Below, piece after piece: positions 54,626 to 64,000 of a DNA stretch of 64,000 nucleotides (the stretch's first letter is position 1; every line of letters begins with the position of its first letter). The stretch lies in assembly GCF_016919165.1 (NCBI RefSeq), contig NZ_JAFFPS010000011.1, positions 1 to 64,000 of the forward strand. The letters run 5' to 3'. The notes under the pieces are model-generated. The model did no database searches. It saw only the letters and a list, made by a program, of their open reading frames with translations, and was not told the DNA's origin. Origin of the DNA: Leptospira chreensis (lineage in GTDB: Bacteria; Spirochaetota; Leptospiria; Leptospirales; Leptospiraceae). Both the position numbers and the translations under genes were made by a program.

Positions 54626-55831
54626 ATGAGCCAAAACCCACCAAAACTGTATACCTATCGCTGGGTCGTGCTTTTCGCATACATTGTCATTACAGCAACG
54701 ATATGTTTGCAATGGTTGACCTATGCACCCATTGCCCGAGATGCCAAAGAGTTTTATCATGTTAGCCCCATCCAAATTGATTTACTCTCTTTAGTTTTTC
54801 TCGGAGTTTTTGTATTCATCGCGATCCCTGCCTCTTACGTGATTGATACCTATGGAATCAAAAAAGGAGTGGGATTTGGTGCCATACTAACAGGAGTTTG
54901 TGGGTTACTCAAAGGAATCTTTGCTGCCGATTATACCATTGTACTCTTATGCCAAATTGGTTTGGCGGTGGCCCAACCTTTTCTTCTCAATGCAGTGACT
55001 AAAATCAGTGTTTTGTGGTTCCCGATTCAAGAAAGAGCGACTGCTGTTGCCCTCGGAACCCTCGCGCAGTTCTTAGGAATCATTCTTGTAATGATCCTCA
55101 CACCAATCCTACTCCAATCAGGAAACACGATTCCCGATGTGATGATGATTTATGGCATTGGCTCTGTGGTCTCTGCGATTCTTTTTCTCCTCCTCATCAA
55201 AGAAAAACCACCAACATCACCCAGTACCCACGGGGAAGACAAAGAACTCCCCTTTTTGGAAGGACTTCGTTTTTTATGGAAACAGAAAGATATGAGAAAG
55301 ATTCTGTTTTTATTTCTGATTGGTCTTGGTGTTTTTAATGCAGTGAGTACTTGTATCGATCAAATCTGTGAAATCAAAGGGCTCAATATCGACGAATCAG
55401 GTCTTGTTGGTGGAGTGATGTTGATTGCAGGAATCATCGGTGGGATCATCATTCCTCCTATCTCGGACAAATTACAAAAACGAAAACTATTTCTCATCAT
55501 TGCAATGGCAGGATTTTTAGTGGGACTTAGTTTATTTGTATTGTTCCAAGGTTTTATCTTCTTACTCATTGGTTCGATTGTGATTGGATTTTTTCTTTTG
55601 GGAATTGGAGCACCAATTGGATTTCAATACTGTGCGGAAATTACTTCTCCCGCACCAGAATCCACTTCCCAAGGATTGCTCCTTCTTGTGGGACAAGTCT
55701 CAGGAATTATCTTCATCTTAGGACTCAACTTTTTGGGAATGATTTCCTTTTTATACATCCTTCTCTTTTTATCCATAGTGAATTTTGTTATGGTATTTTG
55801 GTTAAAAGAATCTCCGTTTATGGAATCTTAA
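54626..55831 (+). CDS. Major facilitator superfamily transporter
   Basis: A 401-residue permease with twelve predicted helices. Helix 2-3 loop features (ASYVIDTYGIKKGVGFGA), a central loop rich in Lys/Pro, and the second-half repeat PPISDKLQKRKLFLII are typical. Substrate not identifiable; sugar or polyol uptake is suggested only by the divergent kinase operon. AAGGGGAC precedes ATG 54626. Terminated by a strong hairpin. Confidence 0.9.
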   Translation: MSQNPPKLYTYRWVVLFAYIVITATICLQWLTYAPIARDAKEFYHVSPIQIDLLSLVFLGVFVFIAIPASYVIDTYGIKKGVGFGAILTGVCGLLKGIFAADYTIVLLCQIGLAVAQPFLLNAVTKISVLWFPIQERATAVALGTLAQFLGIILVMILTPILLQSGNTIPDVMMIYGIGSVVSAILFLLLIKEKPPTSPSTHGEDKELPFLEGLRFLWKQKDMRKILFLFLIGLGVFNAVSTCIDQICEIKGLNIDESGLVGGVMLIAGIIGGIIIPPISDKLQKRKLFLIIAMAGFLVGLSLFVLFQGFIFLLIGSIVIGFFLLGIGAPIGFQYCAEITSPAPESTSQGLLLLVGQVSGIIFILGLNFLGMISFLYILLFLSIVNFVMVFWLKESPFMES

Positions 55832-55894
55832 CCTAAGATGATACTAGGCTTATCTATGTTTGTAGGCTAAATTAGACTCAAAGATATCAAAATC

Positions 55895-55929
55895 AACACT
55901 AGCAAGGTCCTTAGTTGCTAGTGTTTTTA
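55895..55929. terminator. Bidirectional terminator after MFS gene
   Basis: AACACTAGCAA (55895-55905) pairs perfectly with TTGCTAGTGTT (55915-55925), followed by T5 on the plus strand. It overlaps the stop of the convergent gene. Confidence 0.88.
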
Positions 55930-56421
55930 TTTCAGTTTACTTGTTTTAATATCCTGTAAAATTTCCCCAGTCACCTGAACTAAATTGTCTTCAATTTGTT
56001 TAGAGAGTTTATCCAAATCATTAAAGTCGGGACTCGCAAGCAAAACCGTTTCAAGAATGGAATATTGTGGTTTGGTGGTTCTGTTTTTGTTCCACTTCGT
56101 ATTCTTAAAATACTCCCAATATCTTTCTTGAATGGGAATGGTCTGACCTAAAAGCCAAACTTCAAATTGCATTTTCGGATGGTTTAAAACAAGACCCATT
56201 TTCAACTTTCTATCTTTCAAAAACTTGTTCGAGTAATAGAAATAAGTATAATCCATGTATCCCTGGAAAAGACTTCCAAACGAATAACTTTTAGAAAGGT
56301 TCTTGGATAAAGTTGTACCAAGTTTGGTTATATATTTCACAAGGCCAGCGTAGGCAATTTGGATCTCCCCGATTTGGAGCTGTTTTTTGTATGAATTTAC
56401 GGAATCTTGAAAGTCTTTCAT
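55927..56421 (-). CDS. Small soluble protein, DUF7000-like
   Basis: A 164-residue protein. FQGYMDYTYFYYS, KMGLVLNHPKMQFEVWLLGQ and IQERYWEYFKNTKW match what I recall of the uncharacterised DUF7000 family found in scattered bacteria. No catalytic residues known. The gene is AT-rich like the small genes upstream, with no close partner. Confidence 0.65.
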   Translation of the reverse strand: MKDFQDSVNSYKKQLQIGEIQIAYAGLVKYITKLGTTLSKNLSKSYSFGSLFQGYMDYTYFYYSNKFLKDRKLKMGLVLNHPKMQFEVWLLGQTIPIQERYWEYFKNTKWNKNRTTKPQYSILETVLLASPDFNDLDKLSKQIEDNLVQVTGEILQDIKTSKLK

Positions 56422-56525
56422 TGTTTTATCTTATATCTCATTGGCTACCACGAGTAATCACTGGGTTCATATCAAAATTGAATTGATTCTCATATTGATA
56501 GTATATAATAAATCAAATTAATCAA

Positions 56526-56879
56526 TTATTCTAAATATTCCATACACAATGAATTTCCTTTTCTATATAGAGAGTAAATGTTTTTATATTTTTTATCAAT
56601 ATGGGCATCTTCGAAATCAAACTTTATACATTTCTCTTTCGTAGCCAATTCGGAAGTTCCAATATTTTTTCGAATATAAAAATTACCAAAATAGAAAACC
56701 TTTCCATAGAAATCAGGATGCTTCATGAACTTATTCTTCTCTTTATCGTAAGTAACTTTCTCTTCTAATGAATAATTATATTTTTTACTATCCCTTGTTT
56801 CACTGCTAGTCATACAAGAAACACAAGATATCATCAAAATTATTATTGGAACCGAAACTGCGTTATTTATTATTCTCAT
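56526..56879 (-). CDS. Small lipoprotein, unknown
   Basis: A 117-residue lipoprotein with possible lipoboxes ISCVSC ending the signal (residues about 17-22). The rest is rich in Lys, Tyr and Phe (YGKVFYFGNFYIRKN) with two late cysteines. No family recognised. It overlaps the next gene upstream by 17 bases and both are AT-rich, so they are a pair. Confidence 0.65.
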   Translation of the reverse strand: MRIINNAVSVPIIILMISCVSCMTSSETRDSKKYNYSLEEKVTYDKEKNKFMKHPDFYGKVFYFGNFYIRKNIGTSELATKEKCIKFDFEDAHIDKKYKNIYSLYRKGNSLCMEYLE

Positions 56880-57279
56880 ATTTTATCAGATAACCTGTTA
56901 TAATATATTGGTCGGAATTGGTTTGCACATAAATCAAGCCAGGCGTTGGAACAATATAAATATGTGTTTCATCCTTAAACGCAGCATTTTGATAAACGGT
57001 GAGCTCTTCTATTTCATCGTATTCAAACACACTTTCTACTGGAAAAAGTACACCTTGAATATCAACTCTAGATTTACCAATTAATTCTTTTCCCAAAATT
57101 TGCAATAGATCCTGTGATTTTTCGTCTATCTTTTCATCTAATCGGAATTGGATTTTGAATGGAATTCTTGTTCTCCATTCTATTTTTTTCTCCTTACGCT
57201 CAAGTATAACAAACGGAATACTTGCTCGGCATCCCGTAACCGTAACCAGAACTATAAAACAAAATGAAATTAATTTCAT
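56863..57279 (-). CDS. Small lipoprotein, unknown
   Basis: A 138-residue lipoprotein with lipobox VTGC after a short signal. The mature part is alternating strands (IEWRTRIPFKIQFRLDEKI; THIYIVPTPGLIYVQTNSDQ) and a Tyr-rich end. Function unknown. First of an overlapping two-lipoprotein pair in the AT-rich patch. Confidence 0.68.
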   Translation of the reverse strand: MKLISFCFIVLVTVTGCRASIPFVILERKEKKIEWRTRIPFKIQFRLDEKIDEKSQDLLQILGKELIGKSRVDIQGVLFPVESVFEYDEIEELTVYQNAAFKDETHIYIVPTPGLIYVQTNSDQYIITGYLIKYENNK

Positions 57280-57471
57280 TGTATAACCCCCAAATTTCCA
57301 TTATCGAATTATTTGCTCAGACATTAAAGTGGGACAACGATTACAAAACCAATTTTCAATCCTGCACCAATTATTTTTCGGTAATATTTCTAAGAATCTA
57401 GAAAAGAATTAAAAAATTGAATTCCACATTTACCATTAAGCGAGATTTAGGAAAAAGCGAAGTTGCCGTTT

Positions 57472-58128
57472 TTATCTAAAGATTTGCTCATAAATCAAAT
57501 AATTCTCTATATCTATAAAACTCCGAACAAAGGCAACGTTTCCTTTCTGGAAATAACGAATATGCCTATCATCATGAGCAATCCCCAAAAAATGAAATCC
57601 AAACTGACTCGCCGATTCATAATCCGCCGGAGAATCACCTATATATACAATTTCATTCTTATTGATATTTTCTTCCATTAATAATGCATACATTGGCTGA
57701 AAGACCATTGGATTGGGTTTATGAACTGTTGTGTGTTCGGAGCCCTGAATTTGTAGAAACAAATTTGTATTGATTTGAAGTTCACTCAACTCACGAATGA
57801 CGACCTTCTCACTTGATGAAGTTACAATTCCAAACCGAAAGGAGTTTTGATATTTTCTAATAAATTCAAAGGCATATAAGTGCGGAACATTCAAATCTTT
57901 CTTTGAAAATTCGATATATATGCTCCATAAGTAATGGATATCCTTAGAAAATCGCCCAAAAAGTTTAAGTAAAAATGCTTCTGCAGGAAGGCCCCAAGCC
58001 TCATCAATTTCTTTTTCGGTGATATTGGCCTTAAATATTTCTTTCGTTAGTTTATAGATCGTGTTGTAACGAGTTTTTCTTGTTTGGACCAAAGTGTCAT
58101 CGTAATCGAAAATAATAGCCTTTATCAT
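57472..58128 (-). CDS. HAD-superfamily hydrolase
   Basis: A 218-residue phosphatase of the HAD fold with motif I IIFDYDDTLVQTR, motif II FGIVTSSSEK, the motif III lysine region TTVHKPNPMVF and motif IV IGDSPADYESASQFG. A helical cap sits between I and II, as in phosphoglycolate-phosphatase-like or beta-phosphoglucomutase-like enzymes. Substrate unknown. It lies alone in the AT-rich patch; no operon partner within 190 bases. Confidence 0.88.
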   Translation of the reverse strand: MIKAIIFDYDDTLVQTRKTRYNTIYKLTKEIFKANITEKEIDEAWGLPAEAFLLKLFGRFSKDIHYLWSIYIEFSKKDLNVPHLYAFEFIRKYQNSFRFGIVTSSSEKVVIRELSELQINTNLFLQIQGSEHTTVHKPNPMVFQPMYALLMEENINKNEIVYIGDSPADYESASQFGFHFLGIAHDDRHIRYFQKGNVAFVRSFIDIENYLIYEQIFR

Positions 58129-58225
58129 ATCATCAATGTTATGGAATTAGTAAATTTCAAATCCCAACTTGTAATTAAATAAAACCGATCTCCCCACTCA
58201 AGCGTCGCCATCCAAACAAATCCCC

Positions 58226-58876
58226 TTAACCACCTAACGCCCTTCGAATCACTTTCATGACTCCTGCCACAACTTCTTCATCTTTCTCAAATACATCATT
58301 TCCTAAATAAATCTTCATTCGTTCTTTATAATATACTGTGGAATAGGAAAACTGTAAGGTCATAAAGATACTATCCAGTAAAAACGCAGACAGATTACTA
58401 TCCACTTCAGAGGAAATGTTTCCTTCCTTTTTGGCTAGGTTTATCATTTCAATATAACATTTTGCGGACAAAGATTCTAACTCACCGGACAAACGCGTGA
58501 TGAGTTCATAATTACTTTCCGTTGTCATTTCGTTGTAGAGACGGATGATGTCTTGGTTGATCCGCGAATGGGTTTGGATGATGCGAATGATCTTTTCTAT
58601 TTTACCAAACAAATCCAAGTCCATGGCAAGCACAGACTCCAAAGTTTTTTCCAACTGTGTGATTCCATGATCCACAACGGTGAGAAAAAAATCCTCTTTG
58701 GTTTCAAAGTATTTATAAAGAGAACCAACACTGATCCCTGCTTTTTGGGCAATGGTATTAGTATTGGCACTTGTGAATCCGCGATTGGCGAATTCAGAAA
58801 TGGCTATGGTTAAAATCCGGTTCCGCTTTTCTTCAGAAATCCGCTCAAAACTATCATTAAAATGCTTCGTTACCAT
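58226..58876 (-). CDS. TetR-family repressor
   Basis: A 216-residue repressor with an N-terminal helix-turn-helix: ILTIAISEFANRGFTSANTN, IAQKAGISVGSLYKYFETKE. The helical ligand-binding domain follows. AGGGAAAT precedes ATG 58876. A 38-bp palindrome lies 98 bases upstream, between this gene and a divergent aminotransferase gene, and related half-sites occur at 54488-54503. It likely represses itself, the aminotransferase and perhaps the FGGY/MFS genes. The ligand is unknown. Confidence 0.9.
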   Translation of the reverse strand: MVTKHFNDSFERISEEKRNRILTIAISEFANRGFTSANTNTIAQKAGISVGSLYKYFETKEDFFLTVVDHGITQLEKTLESVLAMDLDLFGKIEKIIRIIQTHSRINQDIIRLYNEMTTESNYELITRLSGELESLSAKCYIEMINLAKKEGNISSEVDSNLSAFLLDSIFMTLQFSYSTVYYKERMKIYLGNDVFEKDEEVVAGVMKVIRRALGG

Positions 58877-58973
58877 ATTTCCCTGTCCAATAAACGAAAA
58901 AGGCTGGATTTCTCCAGGAAATTTAAGCGAATTTCCAAAGAATCCGGCTTTCTCGCACTATTTTGTGAATTCC

Positions 58974-59011
58974 TTCTTGACAATGAGTGATGACTCACTC
59001 ATTGTCAAGAA
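58974..59011. promoter_or_regulatory. 38-bp palindromic operator, TetR site
   Basis: Perfect 17-base arms (58974-58990 and 58995-59011) flank the spacer TGAC. Each arm contains TTGACA, so it may cover -35 elements on both strands, and ends in TGAGTGA. It ends 26 bases before the aminotransferase ATG. Confidence 0.8.
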
Positions 59012-59037
59012 AAAAGACCCGGAAGAGGAAAGATTAT

Positions 59038-60507
59038 ATGGCCCAAGGCTTTTCCATGAACGAATACCCCAATGTAGACCAAATCTACAAAGACCTAAGG
59101 AAATTAATTTCCCTTCCCATCCGCTCCATTCGTAAAGACGCGATGGATGACATCCTTCATAACTACTTTGAAAAAAAATGCAGCAAATCCAAAGCCATGA
59201 TCACAAAGGCTTCGGAGTATATTCCTGGCGGAGTACAACACAATCTTTCTTTTAACCATCCCTTTCCTCTTGTTTTTACAAAAGCATCCGGTGCCTATTT
59301 GTATGATTTAGATGGAAACAAATACATCGATTTTTTACAAGCGGGTGGGCCAACAGTGCTTGGTAGCAATCCTAGTATTGTTCGCAAAAAGGTCATCGAA
59401 CTTCTAGATACAACAGGACCGGTTACGGGTCTCTTTCATGAATACGAATATAAGTTAGCACAGAAAATTGTAGAGTTAGTTCCTTCTGTCGAAATGTTTC
59501 GCATGTTAGGTTCTGGAACGGAAGCTTGTATGGCATCCATCCGAGTGGCAAGACTTGCCACAAAGAAAAAAAATATCGTAAAGATGGGTGGAGCTTACCA
59601 CGGCTGGAGTGACCAATTGGCTTATGGACTAAGAATCCCAGGCACAAGACATTTCGAAGCCAATGGAGTTCCTAAATCCATTTTCAAATACACACAAGAA
59701 TTTTATCCGAACGATTTGAACGCTTTGGAATCTGTATTAAAACGAAATCGTTTTCGCGGAGGCACGGCAGCCGTTCTTATCGAACCTGTGGGTCCAGAGA
59801 GTGGAACAAGACCTCTTGACTTTGATTTCAACAAAGGAGTGAGAGAACTTTGTAACAAATATGGTGCCCTCCTGATCTTTGACGAAGTGGTGACTGCTTT
59901 CCGAATTGGTCTCAGTGGGGCCCAAGGATACTTTGGTGTGGATCCTGACCTAACTATTTTTGGTAAAGTAGTTGCGGGAGGATATCCATCTGCCGGTGGA
60001 CTTGGTGGTAAAAAAGAATACATGAAATATGTTTCTGCAGGACTCCAAACCGGCACCAAAAAGGCGTTAATCGGTGGAACCATGGCAGCCAATCCACTCA
60101 GTTCCGCTGCGGGTTACTTTACACTTTGTGAAATGGAAAAAACAGGAGCCCTCGAAAAATCGGGAAGGGCGGGCGACCGTTTAACCAAAGGTTTACAAAA
60201 ACTAATTAAAAAATACGATCTCCCTTTTGTTGCCTTCAACCAAGGTTCCATTTGTCACTTAGAGACCGTCGGTACAATGTTACTCGATATCAATATTAAG
60301 AAGTTCTGGACCATTAAAAAAACCATAGCCGAAGCACACAAAAGAAAACACGCAATGGAAGAAATGGGAGCGGCTTATATGTCAGAAGGTCTTGTGACGC
60401 TCGCGGGAAGCAGGCTTTATACAAGTGCTTCCGATACAGATGCCGTGATTGATGATGCCCTCAAACGATTTGATCGAGTGTTCCAAAAAGTGGAAGGTGT
60501 GGCTTAA
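59038..60507 (+). CDS. Class III aminotransferase, glutamate-1-semialdehyde mutase-like
   Basis: A 489-residue PLP enzyme. ASEYIPGGVQHNL, LGSGTEACMASIRVAR, GAYHGWSDQLAYG, LIFDEVVTAFRIG and the PLP lysine in IFGKVVAGGYPSAGG are strongly of the HemL/GSAM type. The N-terminus (about 60 residues) is longer than in HemL. The divergent TetR repressor and the kinase/transporter operon with a shared operator argue for a catabolic or secondary pathway role rather than tetrapyrrole synthesis. Start ATG 59038 after GAGGAAAG; the longer frame starts inside the palindrome. Confidence 0.88.
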   Translation: MAQGFSMNEYPNVDQIYKDLRKLISLPIRSIRKDAMDDILHNYFEKKCSKSKAMITKASEYIPGGVQHNLSFNHPFPLVFTKASGAYLYDLDGNKYIDFLQAGGPTVLGSNPSIVRKKVIELLDTTGPVTGLFHEYEYKLAQKIVELVPSVEMFRMLGSGTEACMASIRVARLATKKKNIVKMGGAYHGWSDQLAYGLRIPGTRHFEANGVPKSIFKYTQEFYPNDLNALESVLKRNRFRGGTAAVLIEPVGPESGTRPLDFDFNKGVRELCNKYGALLIFDEVVTAFRIGLSGAQGYFGVDPDLTIFGKVVAGGYPSAGGLGGKKEYMKYVSAGLQTGTKKALIGGTMAANPLSSAAGYFTLCEMEKTGALEKSGRAGDRLTKGLQKLIKKYDLPFVAFNQGSICHLETVGTMLLDINIKKFWTIKKTIAEAHKRKHAMEEMGAAYMSEGLVTLAGSRLYTSASDTDAVIDDALKRFDRVFQKVEGVA

Positions 60508-60562
60508 TTAAAGATTATCCGATACAAGGAAATTGAATCAGAAGTCATAAAAGAAAATAAGT

Positions 60563-60886
60563 TCAGTCGACTAACATTTCTTTTATGACTTTTTTAATTT
60601 TTTGAATTGTTTTAGGATCAGACGAACCCAGTTTTTGAATCAACCTTGACTTATCAACAGTTCGAATTTGATCCAAAACGATAGAACCTTTTTTTCCCTG
60701 AAATGTTAATTCTACCCTTGTTGGGTAAGTTCTAGAACGAGTGGTCATAGGTGCTATCATCACAGTTCCAATAAACTGATTCATTTCGTTCGGAGAAATG
60801 ACAATACAAGGTCTAGATTTTTTAATCTCAAAACCAATCGTTGGATCAAAATTGATTAGGTAGATGTCATATTGATGGATTACCAT
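60563..60886 (-). CDS. mazF: MazF/PemK-type mRNA interferase toxin
   Basis: A 107-residue toxin of a type II toxin-antitoxin pair. It has YDIYLINFDPTIGFEIKKSR near the start, PCIVISPNEMN, MIAPMTTRSR and KGSIVLDQIRTVDKSRL, which are the MazF/PemK fold and its active-site Arg/Thr region. MazF cleaves mRNA at short sites to stop growth. I prefer ATG 60886, overlapping the antitoxin by seven bases; a TTG six bases earlier is possible. Confidence 0.94.
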   Translation of the reverse strand: MVIHQYDIYLINFDPTIGFEIKKSRPCIVISPNEMNQFIGTVMIAPMTTRSRTYPTRVELTFQGKKGSIVLDQIRTVDKSRLIQKLGSSDPKTIQKIKKVIKEMLVD

Positions 60887-61128
60887 TCCCAATCCTTTGT
60901 TTCCAAATCAATGGAATCTGGAATGAGTAACTGATCCTCTTTTCTTTCCGCCATCGCTTTGAATTGGTCTTCCCAACCCACGCGCGGTTTGTTTTTATAA
61001 GGAGTGATGATGATTTTATTGCCCTCTACCAGTAGATCGACTTCATCTTCGATCTGACATTCCGCTAAAACAGTTTTAGGAATACGGATCCCTTTTGAAT
61101 TTCCGATCTGTATGACAGTGGCCTTCAT
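60880..61128 (-). CDS. mazE: MazE-type antitoxin (AbrB/SpoVT fold)
   Basis: An 82-residue antitoxin. The N-terminal swapped-hairpin DNA-binding domain is KATVIQIGNSKGIRIPKTVL, followed by EVDLLVEGNKIIITPYK. The acidic C-terminal tail (RKEDQLLIPDSIDLETKDWE) should bind and block MazF. First gene of the pair, with overlapping palindromes across its start codon. The module sits between the aminotransferase gene and fliF. Confidence 0.94.
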   Translation of the reverse strand: MKATVIQIGNSKGIRIPKTVLAECQIEDEVDLLVEGNKIIITPYKNKPRVGWEDQFKAMAERKEDQLLIPDSIDLETKDWEW

Positions 61129-61145
61129 TGTAATTACAATGTAAT
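61126..61145. promoter_or_regulatory. Alternating palindrome at mazE start
   Basis: CATTGTAATTACAATG (61126-61141) is a perfect palindrome covering the mazE start codon. The segment ATTACA (61133-61138) also pairs with TGTAAT (61140-61145). So the TTACA word has a complementary TGTAA on each side, like the alternating palindrome reported for E. coli mazEF. Confidence 0.65.
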
Positions 61146-61273
61146 CACATCAAAAACAGGTCAATTCCAATTCTGAGTCCAAACCCTTCGAATTTCCTTC
61201 CCTCCCCGAAAAGTACTTGTACGTTTCAGGAGAATCATGGCATTATGTCTCAAATCTCGACGAGGCCCGAACT

Positions 61274-62970
<1,697 letters not shown>

Positions 62971-62974
<4 letters not shown>

Positions 62975-64000
62975 GCGCCGTTTTTCCAACGAATATTGGC
63001 ACCATTTGAAATCCGGGAATAAACTTCCCGGAAGTATTGGTTCGGTGCCTTGCCATCAGGATCTTGCGAATAACGAGGCCTTAGGCGATTGACAAAATAC
63101 ATATCCAATTCCCCTTTATTTTTTCCGTGAATTTTCCCTCGATACTCCGTTACAAAAAAATACTTCACAAGTTCATAGGTTTCTTTGGAGACATTGATTT
63201 TTCCGGTTTCCCCACCCGACTCCATTCGCGAAGCCGTATTGACCGTATCTCCCCAAATATCATAAGCAAACTTGAATCGCCCCACAACTCCTGCTACCAC
63301 AGGGCCAGTATGAAGTCCAAGTCGCAGCTCCCAAAAAGGTAAGTTCAGTGCGGATTTAATCTCTTTCAATTGGTTCATAAAACTTTGGATCTCGAGAGCC
63401 GCCAAACAAGCGTCAATGGCACTGGTTCTTGTTTCCACAGGAAGACCACCGGCACACATATAACTATCACCAATGGTTTTTAGTTTTTCTAAATTGTTTC
63501 TGAGAATGATTTCATCGAACTGGGTAAAACAAGCATCGAGTTCTTCGATTAGGCTTTGTTCATCCATTCCTTCCGCCACTTTAGTAAACCCTTTGAAGTC
63601 AGTGAATAAAACCGTTACGTTCTCAATTCGAGAAGGTGTGACACTTCCCTTTTGTTTTAACTCTTGAGCTATTTTGTAAGGTAAGATGTTGAGAAGTAAC
63701 TTTTCTGATTCTTCTCTCGCCTCTTCTGCTTTGTCCTGCGCAATGAGAGCTTTTTCTCTTTCTTCATCAGCCTTTTGTTTTTCTAAATCCAATAGAAAAT
63801 AACTGATATCGAGTTCTTCCGCTAAAGGACGAGACATGATGTAGACCACAAGGTAATTGAACAATACCAACGGTAACACAATCATTGTTAAATGGAATGC
63901 TGATTCCCCCACTCCATATTGTTCTCGAATCAGTGGAAAATATAAAATGGCCGCAATGGCCATAGTAATGAGACCTAAATTTGCCAAACGTTGGCTCAGT
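62971..64000 (-). CDS. Class III adenylate cyclase, 5' end cut by window
   Basis: The frame is open to the window edge with no stop, so the N-terminus is probably missing; the apparent TTG at 63987 need not be the start. Visible are two membrane helices ([34 protein letters not shown]) and a coiled coil ([15 protein letters not shown]). The catalytic domain follows: [19 protein letters not shown] with the first metal Asp, [14 protein letters not shown] with the second metal Asp and substrate Lys, and [17 protein letters not shown]. The Lys and DIWG residues fit ATP as substrate. Makes cyclic AMP; the signal sensed is not visible. Confidence 0.9.

Overview
The window looks like chromosomal DNA of a spirochete of the genus Leptospira, probably a free-living (saprophytic) species. 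The case rests on several features together: a DUF1554-type lipoprotein, many lipoproteins with loose spirochetal lipoboxes (FISC, FFSC, VTQC, FNNC, LSQC, ILQC), flagellar rod/basal-body genes, a long class III cyclase, frequent TTG/GTG starts, and moderate-to-low GC. The species call is inference; no rRNA or other marker gene lies in the window.

Layout. 0-10 kb: a cut-off LamG-like lipoprotein, an OhrR-type MarR regulator with a glutathione peroxidase and an upstream palindrome, amtB-glnK, an acetohydroxyacid synthase gene (ilvB) behind what looks like a valine-rich leader peptide and attenuator, atpZ-lepB, an HpcH/HpaI-like aldolase and a DUF2079 membrane protein. 10-19 kb: an MBL hydrolase, a double-hotdog MaoC hydratase, a GapN-like aldehyde dehydrogenase, the DUF1554 lipoprotein, a gene-free patch of interleaved inverted repeats, an alpha/beta hydrolase, a histone-deacetylase-like enzyme and a DUF4015 lipoprotein. 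19-24 kb: two secreted lipases, each followed by its own foldase-like gene, with hairpins at both junctions. 24-33 kb: a lipoprotein, radA-rnd, a GH36 alpha-galactosidase, a lipoprotein, a DUF4105-like protease-fold protein with no visible start codon, and a large membrane protein. 33-44 kb: response regulator/SpoIIE phosphatase, a second deacetylase, pyk, a BaiN-type flavoprotein, glyoxalase I, a sterol-desaturase-family enzyme, a complete Mce/Mla lipid-transport operon, and a divergent membrane-anchored AraC regulator. 44-50 kb: a second desaturase, a secreted protein of unknown function, flgB-flgC-fliE, a DUF4430-like lipoprotein and an MBL hydrolase. 50-61 kb: an FGGY kinase - APH kinase - glpD operon, a divergent MFS transporter, an AT-rich patch of small genes, a TetR regulator and a divergent class III aminotransferase, then mazEF. 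61-64 kb: fliF and a cut-off adenylate cyclase.

How it works together. Several local control circuits can be read from the DNA. The OhrR-GPx operon carries a 24-bp near-palindrome. ilvB has mutually exclusive RNA pairings typical of transcription attenuation by Val codons. The TetR gene and the FGGY/MFS promoter region 4.5 kb away share TGAGTGA/TCACTCA half-sites, which suggests one regulon of polyol or sugar kinase, transporter and aminotransferase. mazEF carries overlapping alternating palindromes at its start codon. Nothing in the window is a CRISPR array, prophage, insertion sequence, rRNA or tRNA that I could support.
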